64,000 bases of DNA. Source: Cricetomys ansorgei (taxonomy: Eukaryota > Chordata > Mammalia > Rodentia > Nesomyidae). Made by a program: the position numbers and the translations under genes. Shown in pieces: positions 1 to 10,745 of this stretch. Under the pieces are notes generated by a model. It had not been told where the DNA came from, did no database searches, and was given only the letters and a program-made list of their open reading frames with translations. The stretch is taken from assembly GCA_026225945.1 (NCBI GenBank), contig JAMJFZ010000239.1:26995501-27059500 (forward strand), written 5' to 3'. Positions within the stretch are counted from its first letter, which is position 1. The number at the start of each line of letters is the position of its first letter.

Positions 1-554
1 ACCAGGGAGAATAGACTAGGCACCATGTGGGTCACCCTTCGCTGTGACTGGTAATAAGGAAGATTTTATATTGTTGGGGAACTCAGGAATCCTTGTAATG
101 CTTGCTTAAGAAAAGAAAGAGAGTATCCAGTACTAGGGGGTTACTAAGTTAGTTTGTTTTTGTGGTGAGTGAATAACATTAACTTAGGAAGACTTACTAT
201 GTTTTAATTGTTCCTAACATTCACCCTTTATAAGGTTAAAGAGTAAATGGAACGGTTCATTTAAGAGGCACCAAGGATTGTGGGAATAAGGAAGGACATC
301 ATCTGAAGTGAACAGAAAGAAGATTGCTAGTTCTCACTCATGTATATCATCCAAGGGGGAAAAAAAAAAAAGGAAATCAAACATCCAGAGATAGAGATGT
401 AAACATTTGCTCCAAGTCTCAGAATGGTGGCAGAGCTTAGAGAGATTTAAGTTAAAATTCTCCAACACCAAACAAGGGTAATGAAGCACATCTAGAAAGA
501 CCCAAGAATAGGATAAAGACCACAATTAATGATTAGGTTTTATATTCAAGATTT
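1..554. other. No recognised feature, AT-rich
   Basis: No coding region or repeat family is recognised here. The stretch is AT-rich with a short A-run near 360-371. Reading frames are short and lack recognisable products. Confidence 0.5.
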
Positions 555-699
555 TCATTTGTTCTTTGAGACAAGGTCACTTTATATAGTCCAGTCTGAA
601 CCAGAACTCACTAAGTAGCCCAGACAGTGCCTAATTCTTGATCTACCGCCTCAATTTCCCACACATTGGGATCTCATGCATGTGCCACCAGACCTGGTT
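555..699 (-). mobile_element. Old B1-related SINE
   Basis: Read on the plus strand it begins tttgagacaaggtcact and ends with a tgtgccaccagacctgg block, the reverse of a B1/PB1 monomer. It is heavily diverged, which suggests an old subfamily. B1 elements are 7SL-derived, Pol III-transcribed and moved by L1 machinery. Confidence 0.65.
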
Positions 700-1463
700 T
701 ATATTTAGAATTTGTACTAAATGAGTTAGTGTCAGCTGCTTTTTACCACAAATGAGGAAAATTTGCAGCTGAAATGATGGATGTTAATTTGTTTTATCTT
801 AGTAACTCTTTTACTATATATATGTATCTTATAACATCATATCCTATATCTTAATTTATTTTAAAAGAATGTTATTCTTAATTTATGGCCTATTCTGAAG
901 TCCACAAAGCCATTATCAAAAGGACTTTGTAGGAAATTGGTTATTATGTCGGTATAGTACCATAAGTTTTGGTACTTAAATCTAAGATTTTTTTAAAACT
1001 ACTTTTCACAATATATTTAAAATGAATGTAATAGCAGATATATTAGCAACCATGATCTTTTCAGAAGCAGAGGTTTTTCAATAGAAATGATATACTTTTG
1101 CTGATGAGTTTGGGTTTTTTTCATATCTTGGCTATGCAAGGAGCCTGCTTATGCAAATCTCTTTGACATGCCGATTCCATTGCCAGAATACAAACTCAGA
1201 AGATGGCTGTACTCCAGGGCCATTCTAAACTTTCTGAGGAACTTAGTTTCCCATAATGGCTGCGCCTTCAGTATCACACACAGATTCCCTTCTTCACATT
1301 CTTGCTGACACTTATCCTTTGTCTTTTGGAAGTAACCGTATGAATGCGTTTGTCATTTCTGTCTTTGCTTGGATTTCCCTGATGACTAACAATGATCAGC
1401 AACTTTCCCCATACCTGTCAGACATTTCTATTTCCCTTCCATGGATGTCTATTCAGATATTCT
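700..1463. other. No recognised feature
   Basis: AT-rich unassigned sequence. The reading frame at 1256-1528 runs out of this stretch into the MaLR LTR that follows and has no recognisable domain. Confidence 0.45.
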
Positions 1464-1800
1464 ACCATTTGAATGTGGAATGTCCCTCACAGGCTGGTGT
1501 GTTGAAGCACTTGGTACCCAGCTGGTGACGCTGTTTTGGGAGATTGTAGCATCTTTACACAGCACAGCCTGACTAGCAGATGTAATTGACTGGTGGACTC
1601 ACCATCTTATATTTCCTGTCATCCATAACTGGGGTCAGATGCAAGTTCCTGCAATATGGGGAGGACGTCAGCTTGAGTGTTACTTGCCCTGAAACTGTGA
1701 GCTGTAATAAATCCTTCTTTCCCTAAGCAGTAGGACTCCCTGCCCTGAGATTGTGAGCATAAACGAGTCCTTCTCCTAAGCTTTTATTAGGCATCTGTTT
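1464..1800 (+). mobile_element. MaLR LTR, MT/ORR1 group, diverged
   Basis: The sequence follows the rodent MaLR LTR pattern: a gaatgtggaatgtccctc start, a block resembling ggtacccagctggtgacgct, and a tail with gagctgtaataaatcc. The tail is present twice in tandem, near 1684 and 1740, each starting tgccctga and containing tgtgagc. Subfamily uncertain. Confidence 0.6.
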
Positions 1801-1846
1801 CAATGTACAAAAAGCAACAGATAACAGGTACTCTGTCATTTGCCTG

Positions 1847-1924
1847 TCTTCCTTCCTTCCTTCCTTCCTTCCTTCCTTCCTTCCTTCCTTCCTTCCTTCC
1901 TTCCTTTTTTCCTTCCTTCTTCCT
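1847..1924. repeat. (CTTC)n microsatellite
   Basis: About 15 tandem CTTC/CCTT units, interrupted by a short T run near 1905-1910. Pyrimidine-only tract. Confidence 0.95.
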
Positions 1925-1953
1925 TATTTCTGTCCCTCCTTTCTCATTCATTT

Positions 1954-1955
<2 letters not shown>

Positions 1956-1994
<39 letters not shown>
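1956..1994. repeat. (TG)n microsatellite
   Basis: An uninterrupted run of about 19 TG units, adjoining the tail of a minus-strand B3 SINE and probably grown from that tail. Confidence 0.95.
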
Positions 1995-1996
<2 letters not shown>

Positions 1997-2132
1997 ATGT
2001 ACATGTGAAGTCAGAGGACAATTTGTGGAAGTCTGCTTTCCCCTTCTCTCCAGGTGGGATCCAGAAATCCAACTGAAGTTGTAAGGCTTGGCAGGGAGTG
2101 CCTTCACTCATTGAGCCATTTCTTAGGTTCTT
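1995..2132 (-). mobile_element. B3/B2-class SINE, minus strand
   Basis: The plus strand reads catgtgaagtcagaggacaa near the left and cattgagccatttctta near the right. This is the reverse complement of a B3 SINE, with the tRNA-like head at the right and the TG-rich tail at the left. Confidence 0.7.
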
Positions 2133-2470
2133 TGCATTTTTACATTGGGTTATGTTCTTGTTATTTTATTGGTTGAATTCTTATATTTTGGACACTAACT
2201 GTTGCCAGATATATAGCTTGCAAATGTTTCATCCAGTTCCATGGGAAATTTTAATATGTTCCCATGCTTTTTAATTGTGTTGTCTTCTTTGTTGTGTAAT
2301 AACATTTAAATGGGATGTAATCTTATTTGTCTGTTTTTGCTACTGTTGCCTCTGTTTGGGTTCTATAAAAATCCATCCTCCTGGCCAATATGGAACATCT
2401 TTCCCATCCTCACGTAGTAATAGTAGCTGTACAACTTTTTGTCTTATGTTTAAGTATAGTACATTTTGAG

Positions 2471-2473
<3 letters not shown>

Positions 2474-2505
<32 letters not shown>
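2474..2505. repeat. (TG)16 microsatellite
   Basis: Pure TG dinucleotide run inside the ancient L1 fragment. Confidence 0.95.
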
Positions 2506-2506
<1 letters not shown>

Positions 2507-2586
2507 CTGATGTGAACTTCATTATTTTTTTTGCTTGTTCAGCTTTCCCAACTACATATCAAAGGTATTGTCTTAATTCTGTATTT

Positions 2587-2747
2587 TTTTTTGTTTGTTT
2601 TGTTTTGGTTTTTTGAGACAGAGTTTCTCTGTTGTAACTCTGGCTGTCCTGGATCTCACTCTGTAGACCAGACTGGCCTTGAACTCACCTGCTTCTGTCT
2701 CCTGAGAGCTGGGATTAAAGGTGTGCACCACCACCACCTAGCTCCTC
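2587..2747 (-). mobile_element. B1 SINE with target-site duplication
   Basis: Near full-length B1 in reverse orientation: a T-rich tail at the left, then gagacagagtttctctgt, ctggccttgaactcac and gctgggattaaaggtgtgca. It is flanked by an 11-bp direct repeat ATTCTGTATTT (2576-2586 and 2748-2758), the expected L1-mediated target-site duplication. It sits inside the older L1 fragment, so it is the younger insertion. Confidence 0.93.
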
Positions 2748-3089
2748 ATTCTGTATTTCTTTACCATAATTAGGTGGCATCTTCATTTAAGATCACCTGG
2801 TGGTATGTGTGTGAGTTTTTCTTTCTGATCTCTCTATTCTGTTTTGCTGGTCTGTATGCCCAGTTTTTATGCAACTACCGTGCTATTTTGGTGAATGACA
2901 ATTTGGCTGAATTAAGGGACATCTAGACAGCTGAAAGAATCTTATCTTGTTTTTGTAGGAAATGTTCTTTGGAGTAGACTGGCATGCAAGTCGGTGGGCT
3001 GAGTGGAGAAGACCTTCCTTAAGAGTGGTTGGGCACCATACGATTGGCTGGAGGGCTAGAAAGAACAAAAAACTAGAGGTGCATTTTTA

Positions 3090-3708
3090 GTTTAGTTTCC
3101 TGTTGCTGTGATAAAATATCCTGACAAGATCAACTTAAAATAGAAAGAGTTTATTTGGTTCACAGTTCTAGGCTGCAGCCAATAATTGCGGGGAAGTCAA
3201 GGCCGCAGACACGTGAGGCAGCCAATCACGTTCCATCCACAGTCAAGGGCAGAGAGCAAGGCTAATGCATGCATGCTTTCTCCACCCTAACAGTTCAGAA
3301 TCCCTTCTAGGGAAATGATCTTTCCACCTCAATGAACAAAATTAAATTTGTATTTTATTTTCAGTGTATGTGTGTGTGTGTGTGTGCGTGTGCGCGTGCG
3401 CATGTGCACACACTCACACAAGTACCCCCAGAAGACAGAAGAGGGCTTCAGATTCCCTGCAGTTGGAGTTATAGGAGATTGTGAGCTGCCTGATGTGGGT
3501 GCTGACTGAAAACAGAATTTGAGTACTCTATAAAAGCAGTATCTGCAATCGTAACCACTGAGCCACGTCTACAGCCCAAATTAACAAAATTTAAGATAAT
3601 ATCTCACAAACACACCCATGGGTACATCTAATCTAGACCGTAACTCATTGAGACTCTTTTCCCAGGTGATCCTAGCTTGTGTTAGGTTGACAATTGAAAC
3701 CAACCATC
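3090..3708 (-). mobile_element. MaLR-type LTR split by a B3 SINE
   Basis: The plus strand opens with tttcctgttgctgtgataaa and closes with gttaggttgacaattgaaac, both ends of a rodent MaLR LTR read in reverse. The middle (3344-3582) is an inserted B3 SINE. With the SINE removed, the remaining pieces fit one LTR. Confidence 0.65.
3344..3582 (-). mobile_element. B3 SINE nested in LTR
   Basis: Reverse-oriented B3: TG/CG-rich tail at 3367-3412, agaagacagaagagggcttc, and a tRNA-like head ending ccactgagccacgtctacag. A 9-bp direct repeat AACAAAATT flanks it (3335-3343 and 3583-3591). Confidence 0.82.
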
Positions 3709-3866
3709 AGAGCTGGGATAGTTTCTTCTTCTATTCGTAGATACCAGAACTCCAGCTTCTTCAAACTTTAGACTTTGGGACTTGAACAGTAGACAGACTG
3801 CTGGGCTCTCAGTTTTCACTCTTAGACTAGGAAATATGCCATACACTTCTCTATTTCTGCTGTCTC

Positions 3867-3966
3867 GGGACTCTCTGTGTAGACTAGGCTGGCCTTGAAC
3901 TCTCAGATCTGCCTTTCTATGCCTCCTAAGTGCTGGGACTAAAGGCATGCACCGCCACCACCTGGC
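3867..3966 (-). mobile_element. Truncated B1 SINE
   Basis: Contains gactaggctggccttgaact and tgctgggactaaaggcatgc on the plus strand, the 5' two-thirds of B1 in reverse. It directly adjoins a MaLR internal fragment. Confidence 0.8.
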
Positions 3967-3967
3967 T

Positions 3968-4440
3968 AAATTACAGGGTGTAGGGCATGGCTGTGACAGA
4001 CCTGACCAGGTTTTTGGGAGGATTGCGGAAGAACTTTGGAAGTTTGGGGTGGGGAAGCCACTGAATGCTCAAAGATTGATGACCTACTGTGAGAACTTAG
4101 AAGCTGGCGAATGCTGAGAGCAGTGCAGCTGATGGAGGCCTCGCTTGTGAAGTTTCAGGGGGAAGTAAAGACTCTAATTGGGCCATGTAAGACATATTTT
4201 GGATTAAGAATCTGTGGATCTGGTCAGCTGAACCCAAAGCACTGTCTGTGATTGACAAGAGACTTGAGCTAACAAAGCCAAATCTCTGCTTTGCTGGGAC
4301 AATTGGCACCACTTGGCTGGGCTGAGTAATCAGCTGTGATTCAGAAGAGACCAGCATCATTACGGCAGAATCTTCTGGGAAGTGCTGGCTTGGCATTAGC
4401 AATTCTGGCTGTATTTCTGCCAGCGCTCATCTAAGATCCA
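3968..4440 (+). mobile_element. MaLR (ORR1/MT-type) internal fragment
   Basis: Begins with tgacagacctgaccagg and runs through ggattaagaatctgtggatc, the same order of blocks as the internal region of the element at 8714-9893. These internal regions are non-coding. No LTR is attached on the left, where a B1 fragment abuts it. Confidence 0.65.
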
Positions 4441-5128
4441 CCTCACATCTCTGCAGCCTTGGTTCTGAACACAGAGTATTGCATTATGGGTGTTGTCAAG
4501 TTGGGCTACCCCAGAGAACGTGCCCTAATATGTCAGTTCAGACTCGATTACTGTACGTTGTAAACTGCAGCATTTTTACTGTACATTCAAAAAATTTCTG
4601 CTCTCATAGAAACGTTATGGTTTAATTATACAAAACAACAGGATTTTCCTCTTCTCATTCTTCGGCATGTAGTCATCAAATTGATAAATCTTTGGACCAC
4701 GTTAGAATGTTAGATTTTTTTAAAATGCTGTTTGAATTACTTATTTGAATTTCATAAAAAAAGTTAAATAAATCCTGTCTTATGTTAGGACAAAATTTTA
4801 TTAGTCTCTGAAACGGTCTGAAACAAACTTCTGCCATTTTGTACTACATATTTATATAAAGTTAACACTGATGAAGAAAACGTAGAAATATTGCTCAACT
4901 CTAAAAAATATTGAAGGTGCTCTGTGTTTTACAGTCTCAAATATTTAGCCATGATTTAATTTCTGTTTGTAAATGTTTGTAAAAACATACATGCACACTT
5001 CCATCTCAAAATTATATAAATTTGATTTAGTCTTTAATAAATGGTAAAATTATATGTATACAAAATTATTGCTTTTAAGATAATTCCCTTATGGTCTCTC
5101 ACTAACAAATGTATAATTTGTATACCTA

Positions 5129-5129
<1 letters not shown>
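4441..5129. other. No recognised feature, AT-rich
   Basis: AT-rich unassigned DNA with short A/T runs and no supported gene or repeat. Confidence 0.45.

Positions 5130-5171
<42 letters not shown>
5130..5171. repeat. (AC)n microsatellite
   Basis: About 21 AC units without interruption. Confidence 0.95.
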
Positions 5172-5172
<1 letters not shown>

Positions 5173-5300
5173 CCATATAACTAGGGTTGTGTGTGAAATT
5201 TTCTTGGGCAGCAGGCCCAAGAGTGGGCTACCTCTTTTGGAGTTGTTGGCTAGTGAATTCCCATAGTCCCCTAAATATTCCAGCTTATTGCCATCACTTC

Positions 5301-5652
5301 TATTTACCACTTTTCCATCGCTGTGACAAAGCACCATCACTAGCGTAATTTACAGAAGGAAGGGTTTATTTTGTCTTATGGTTCTAGAGGGACAAGAGTC
5401 CATCACAGCAGAGAGGAGCAACGAGTGGCAGGCATGATGGCAGGAATAGCAATCTGGGAGCTCACATTTTAAACACAAGCATGATACAGAGTGAACTACA
5501 AGTGGCACAAGAATTTATCTCAAAGTCCTCCCCAACTGACTTACTTTCTCCAGCAAAGCTGTATCACCAAAGTCTTGCCAAACAGTGTCACCCACTGAAG
5601 ACCCTCCAGGTTCCTGAGCCCACTGGGACATTTATCATTCAAAGCACCACAT
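5301..5652 (-). mobile_element. MT-type MaLR LTR, minus strand
   Basis: The plus strand starts tttccatcgctgtgacaaag and ends tgggacatttatcattcaaa, the reverse of the typical MT LTR. Internal blocks such as cttactttctccagcaaagc and the gaccctccaggttcc region are in the expected order. Confidence 0.75.
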
Positions 5653-5939
5653 TTACTCTCCAGAACTTGATCGTAAGATCTTACCGCTGAAGACACTACA
5701 TCCTTGAGTCGTAGATTACAGAGAAATCAAGCTAGTACTCACTCGGAAGATTCATTTCTATCGTTTGGCCTTCATAGTGCTAGTTAGTGATATGCACACT
5801 ACAAGAGGAGACAAGTTTATCATCAGTCTTACCTACCTGTGAACCCTGTGAGCTATGATAACTACTGACCCAGTAAGATTTGCCCATTGGTACAATAGTA
5901 ACATTAACATCATAGAGTAACCAATCATTTTCTGAATGG
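5653..5939. other. No recognised feature
   Basis: Unassigned sequence between an LTR and an L1 3' end. No gene or repeat supported. Confidence 0.4.
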
Positions 5940-6747
5940 TTTTAAGGCCCACGCCACAAGATGAAATCCAGACCCGGCACCATTATTGGGATCAAGAGCC
6001 TATGCCTAAACAGGTCATAGGCCCTAGGGGAGAACCTACTATGATTATTATGCTAAATGGACATCTTATTTAACTCATTCCTAATGACTTATGACTATCC
6101 CCATAGATGAGTATGTCTCTCAATCCTTATCAGAGAAAATTCTTTTTGCAATAGATGGTGATTAACACAGACCTATGACTGGTCAAGGTTCAGAGAATAA
6201 AAGACTGTAGATTGGCTATCTCTAAATAGGACATTTATATCAAACATCCTCCTCCCAAGGCTCAGAGGGGATTGCATAAGAGGGGCTGGGAATATCGTAA
6301 GAGCCAGGGGTGGTGGATGACTACAAGGAAACACTGCTTTTCAGGAACGTCAGTGCCATCACACATATGAAACCACAGTTTGTGACAGCATGCACAGGAC
6401 CTACGCTAGCTCAAGTGAGGAAAACCTAGCATGGAGAGAGGAGGTGGGCACAAAGTCCCACCCCCAACTGAGAAGCTATTGGCAACTGACAGCAGCTGGG
6501 AGAGGGTCAGCCAGTTTCCTTTAAAGGTGGGACCCCTGGTAGGTATACTATGATCTATACCTATACACCAGGACTGTATGGGCAGCACAAATTAGACTTA
6601 ATTTAAAAAAGAATGAGAACACAAAAAGTGGGGTGGCTAGAGAAGTGGGGCTGAAACTGGGGGAGACTGGAGGAGAGGAAGTGGAAATGATTAAAATATG
6701 TTGTGTGAAATTCTCAAAGAACTAATTAAATACAATGAGAAAAAAAT
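5940..6747 (+). mobile_element. Rodent L1 3' UTR (Lx-like)
   Basis: Shows the rodent L1 3' UTR block order: aggcccacgcc, an aacagacctatgactgg-like segment, ggctattggcaactgacagc-like and gacccctggtaggta segments, gggcagcacaaattagactt, then gtgtgaaattctcaaagaac and an A-rich end. It is 5'-truncated with no ORF2 sequence. Confidence 0.75.
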
Positions 6748-6910
6748 CCTCTGCCATAAAGGAGTCATGAGTAAAAAAAGGTTTGAGGAGCCCTGCTTTG
6801 AATTATCTCCAGGCTACTAATAATACCTAATACATTTTAAATGCTGCACCAATAGCTTTTTATACTGTGTTGTTCAATACAGATGAAAATTTTCACCCAG
6901 TGTTGAATCT

Positions 6911-7044
6911 GGCTGTAGAACACACGGATACAGTGCCAACTCTGATGTTGAGCCTGTTTCTACCACTGAGCACACGGGTGCAGGTGCCAACCATGCCAGC
7001 CTCTACCACTGAGCACATGGGTGCAGGTGTCAACGGTGCCCGCC
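6911..7044. repeat. 43-bp minisatellite, about three copies
   Basis: Two clear 43-bp units (6959-7001 and 7002-7044) both begin tctaccactgagcaca and carry gggtgcaggtg. A more diverged third copy precedes them (about 6911-6958, aacacacggatacagtgcc). The 60-aa frame across the units is a by-product of the repeat. Confidence 0.85.
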
Positions 7045-7084
7045 TCTAATGTTGAGGTTTTTAATTTAAGGTTGCTGTAGCTCT

Positions 7085-7440
7085 TCAGATTCTTCTCTAG
7101 TTACACAAACATTTTGGAGTCATATCTATGTGAAAAATGTTACTGAAATTTTGGTTCTGATCACATGGAACCTGAAGAAGTATTTGGGCAATATGGTCAT
7201 GTTAAAAAGCTTCAGACTTATCACCGGTAAACGTGGGACATTATTACACTTGCTCGTGTCTCTTTCAGTTTTCTTCACTAATATGGTTTAGGATTCAGTA
7301 CACAGATCTTTCACTTTATCGGTCAAATTTATTCCTAAGTGTTATTTTGTTTTTGATGCCATTGTAAATGGAACTCTTTTCTTTGTGAATAGTTATTTGC
7401 TAGTATAGAGTGTTACCGATTTGCATGACTTCTCTCATAT
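7085..7440 (-). mobile_element. Ancient L1 fragment, minus strand
   Basis: Contains aaacgtgggacattattaca, a ctttcagttttcttcact block and aaatttattcctaagtgtta, which match the antisense of the L1 3' half. It is diverged, has no open frame and no visible target-site duplication. Confidence 0.7.
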
Positions 7441-7499
7441 GTGGACTATGTATTTAAATATCTATATATTTAATTAATAATTAATAATATATATACTCT

Positions 7500-7860
7500 T
7501 AGTTATTTTTCTATTGCTGTGAAGAGACACCATGACCATGGCAACTTATAAAAGAAAGCATTTGATTGAGGGCTTTTGTACAGTTTCAGGGTGTTAGTCC
7601 ATGGTCAACATAGTGGGGAGCATGGCAGCAGGCAGACAGACATGGTACTGAGCAGTAGCTGAGAGCTTACATCCGATCCATAGGTACTTGACAGAGAGAG
7701 ACCTAACGAGAATGATGTGGGCTTTTGAAACTTCAAAGCTCACCCCTAGTAACATATCTCCTCCAACAAGATCATGCTTCTTGATCCTTAAACAGTCCAC
7801 CAACTGCAGACCAAACATTCAAATACATGAACCTGTTGGGGGGCATCCTCATTAAACTAC
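7500..7860 (-). mobile_element. MT-type MaLR LTR, minus strand
   Basis: The plus strand runs from ttattgctgtgaagagacac-like sequence (ctattgctgtgaagagacac) through acatatctcctccaacaaga to gaacctgttggggggcatcc, the complete reverse of an MT LTR. As MaLRs encode no protein, frames here are incidental. Confidence 0.8.
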
Positions 7861-7904
7861 CCCCAGCTTGATTAGATATAAGATTAACCAAGGGTCATGC
7901 TATT

Positions 7905-8345
7905 AGTTCTGTGAAGGCATCTCTAAGATTAACTGCTGGAGAAGCCTTTTCCTCAGAGCGGGCAGCACTTTCTGGTGCTTCATCTGGCCCAGAAGAAGAT
8001 GGAAAAGCAGGACTGCTTTTTTCCTGCCTACTATTGCCCTTGATGGTGAATGGATCTACTTTGCTGCTGCTATTGCAACCATCCTTCATGACATCAAAAA
8101 TCAGCTTCTTCAGCCTCCAATATTAACTGAAGAACAGTAGCTCTCCAGGAACCCTCTAGGAATTCAGCATCAGATCAGAGCTGGTGAAGCATCCTGTCTT
8201 GTTGACTGAGCTCCATTGGACCCCCAGCCTCTCTAGTGTTCACACAGCCATTGTGGGGGCTACTTATTCCACAGTGTCCAATCCAACCTAATAAATTCCC
8301 CTTGTAATATATTCATTCTGTTGGATTTATTCTTATAAAGAACCG
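7905..8345 (+). mobile_element. Probable old LTR, family uncertain
   Basis: Has the shape of a rodent ERVL/MaLR-like LTR: ccatccttcatgacatcaaa, agcttcttcagcctcca, a ctaataaattcccc segment with a poly(A)-signal-like AATAAA, and a ttctgttggattt tail just before the next LTR begins. Assignment is from general resemblance only. Confidence 0.4.
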
Positions 8346-8713
8346 TGGTTGATATGTGTACAAAACAGAAATTTGTGAAGTGAGAACCTCAACTGAGAAA
8401 ATGACCCCACTGGACTTGCCTATGGGAATGTTTTCTTGATTAATGATTGAAGTGAGTAGGCCTCAGTCAGTAAAGATGGTGCCATCCTAGCCAGATGGTC
8501 CTGAATGGTATGAGAAAGCAGACTGAGCAAGTCATGAGAAACAAGAAAGCCACACTCCTTCATGGATTCTGTTTCAGCTTCTGCTTCCAGGTTCCTTCCC
8601 TGAATTCCCTTCAGTGATGGAGTATGACCTGAGAACTGTAGGATGAAATAAACCTGTAACTCTCCAAGTTGCTTTTGGATATGATGTTTTACCACAGTGA
8701 TAGAAACCTTAAG
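8346..8713 (+). mobile_element. 5' LTR of ORR1-like MaLR element
   Basis: Contains gagaacctcaactgag, ttttcttgattaatgattga, tgagcaagtcatgag and ctccaagttgcttttggata, the ordered blocks of an ORR1 LTR. It is followed at once by aattggtatcaggagtaggg, the usual start of the MaLR internal region, so it is the 5' LTR. The left edge is eroded. Confidence 0.78.
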
Positions 8714-9893
8714 GCAGAAATTGGTATCAGGAGTAGGGTATTACCATGACAGACCTGACCATTGTTTTTTTTTTTTTTTTTTTTTTTTTTGTTGTGGGGG
8801 GGAAGATTGTAGACTTTGGTACTTGGGCTAGAAAAGCCATTGAGTGTTCAGAACTTAATAAGCCATTGTGGGAACTTAGAAGATAATATTGGAGGCAATG
8901 CAGATGTTGTAGTTCTGATTTGTGAAGTTTTAGATAGAAGTTTTAGAGTCCCGTATAGACTCTACTGGGGCTTTTCAATATTTTGAATTAACAATCTGTG
9001 GTTCTGTTCAGCTGGGCCTGAAGAATATTTCCTCAGGGTCAGCAAGTAGAAGCTGTGGTCCAAGGGGCCACAGGCTGTACTTGTGCTGACAGCTGAACTT
9101 GATAATGTGTAAGAGTTTCTCAGGAGGTGCTGCTTTTGAAGACATAAAGGGATCATTAAGAGATACTGAGGCTTGGCACCATGAGAAGCCTGGAGAAGTC
9201 ACTGAAGAAGGTGCAGCTTCAGCTGCAGTATAAACTCCAGGATTGAAGGAGTTATGGAGACAGGCTGAGGCTTACAGAGTCCTGGAAGAGAACACAGGAG
9301 AGGCTGCTGGTGGTGAAGACTAGTTTCAGAGGAGACCCCAGCATTTTGGAGATGCCAGTACCATGGGAGAACCACCAAGGACAGCATCAGCTGAGGGCTT
9401 CCCCCTTCACTCTGTCTTCCATTATGGTTCTTTCTAGCACCGTATTCTTCATCTTGAGGATTCTTTCTTTGCTGTGACTGAACCTAGGAGACAAACTGCA
9501 AGTACTTTTCATGGCGGAGCTGAAGAGATGCTCCGCAGACCCTCTGGAGTTCAGAGGATCGTGAGTGAGTCCCAGCTGTCAAGCACTGAACTTTTTACAC
9601 TATTGAGTTTTGGTTTTGCTTTGATCTGATTGTGGCTTTGCCCCAGTTCTTCAATCTTGGAGAAAATTACTTAATTTGTTTTTGATTTTATAGGGGCCCG
9701 CAATGATGAGACCTTGAATATTTTAGAGAAACTTTGAAATTTTTGGAGAGTTTTTGGATATTTTAAAGATACTGAATTTTCAAACCATTTGAATTTTTAA
9801 AGAACTGTGGGACTTTTAAAAAGTTGGAATGTTTATATTGTGATATTAATATCAATATATCAGTGAAGTGTTTGCGTGTCAAGTTGACAAGGC
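8714..9893 (+). mobile_element. MaLR internal region (non-coding)
   Basis: Starts ttggtatcaggagtagggta, passes tgacagacctgaccattg, a 26-T run (8765-8790) and the gatgccagtaccatggg block, and ends with ttttaaaaagttggaatg before the 3' LTR. ORR1/MT internal regions are non-autonomous, relying on ERVL-type machinery in trans, and no gag or pol is visible here. Part of it is homologous in reverse to 54165-54490. Confidence 0.78.
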
Positions 9894-10222
9894 TGTATTA
9901 CTTTAGCTACTTTTGCATCAACTTGACGCAAGCTAGAGTCATTTGGTAGAGGGAGCCTCAATCAAGAAAATGTCCTAATCAGATCAATCTGTGGGACATT
10001 AAAGATTAATGTGGGTGGGCCCAGGCAGTGACACCCCTAGTCAGCTGGTCCTGAGTGGTATTAGAAAGCAATCTGAGCAAGCCATGAGGAGCAAGCCTGT
10101 AAGCAGCACTTCTCCACCGCCCTGCCTCTAGATTCCTGCCCTGAGTTTCTGCCCTGACTTCTCTCAAGCTGACACAAACCAGTTCCTTCCAAGTTGCTTT
10201 TGATCATGGTGTTTTATTAAAT
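9894..10222 (+). mobile_element. 3' LTR of ORR1-like MaLR element
   Basis: Begins near tgtattac, followed by tgcatcaacttgacgcaagc and tagagtcatttgg, and runs to aagttgcttttgatcatggt and a truncated gttttatta end. It repeats the block order of 8346-8713 in the same orientation, giving an LTR-internal-LTR structure of about 1.9 kb. Confidence 0.8.
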
Positions 10223-10318
10223 TGAGAGTGAATAATTTTTATGTGCTTTTAACCTTGGTTTTCTAGTATTTTGCAAGTGATATTTTCATCTGTGCTTTTT
10301 GAAGATGTTGGTGTGTGT

Positions 10319-10605
10319 GTGTTAGTTATTTTCTTATTGCTATGGTAAAATATCCTGACAAAAGCAGCTTAAGGGACAAAGGGCTTATTTTGGCTCACAG
10401 TTTGAGAGGGACACAGTCTGCCATGGACAGAAGTCATGGCCGCTGGAAAAACAGGGTGGCAGGAGCAAGAAGCTGGCTGGTCATGGTCACCTGTATTTAA
10501 GTCTGTATATTAAGTCTGTCTGGCTCACTTTGTCTAGCAAGGCTCTGCCTCCTAAAGTTCCCCAGCCTTCCCAAACAATGGCACCAGTGCCCACGGGTGT
10601 TGATT
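10319..10605 (-). mobile_element. MaLR LTR, minus strand
   Basis: The plus strand opens ttattgctatggtaaaatat, then cctgacaaaagcagcttaag and ttggctcacagtttgagagg, the reverse of an MT/ORR1 LTR tail. A short internal duplication of ttaagtctgt lies near 10497-10520. Confidence 0.72.
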
Positions 10606-10745
10606 TGTCTCAAGATTTTAGTATGAAAAATAATTCTGCAGTGAATACTGTCATATGCAAAATGTTTCAGACTTTGTCACTTTCTGACAGATTCCTAGCT
10701 GTGGGATTCCTCAATAAGGGAACGCATACAGGGTATTTTTATAGC
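10606..10745 (-). mobile_element. Ancient L1 fragment, minus strand
   Basis: The segment gattcctagctgtgggattc followed by aataagggaacgcatacag resembles the antisense of old L1 ORF2 3' sequence (consensus attcctagaagtggaattg). Short and diverged. Confidence 0.45.

Larger units (their letters stand above)
2125..2900 (-). mobile_element. Ancient L1 fragment carrying nested B1
   Basis: The plus strand matches the antisense of old mammalian L1 (L1M-like) 3' sequence, for example a ttttggacactaactgttg block, then pieces resembling the reverse of the ORF2 C-terminal/3' UTR region up to about 2900. A B1 (2587-2747) and a TG tract (2474-2505) interrupt it. It is too eroded to encode protein. Confidence 0.65.

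Noticed and set aside
1847..2132. CRISPR-like repeat-spacer array
   Set aside because: These are a simple CTTC and a TG microsatellite without spacers, in a mammalian genome.
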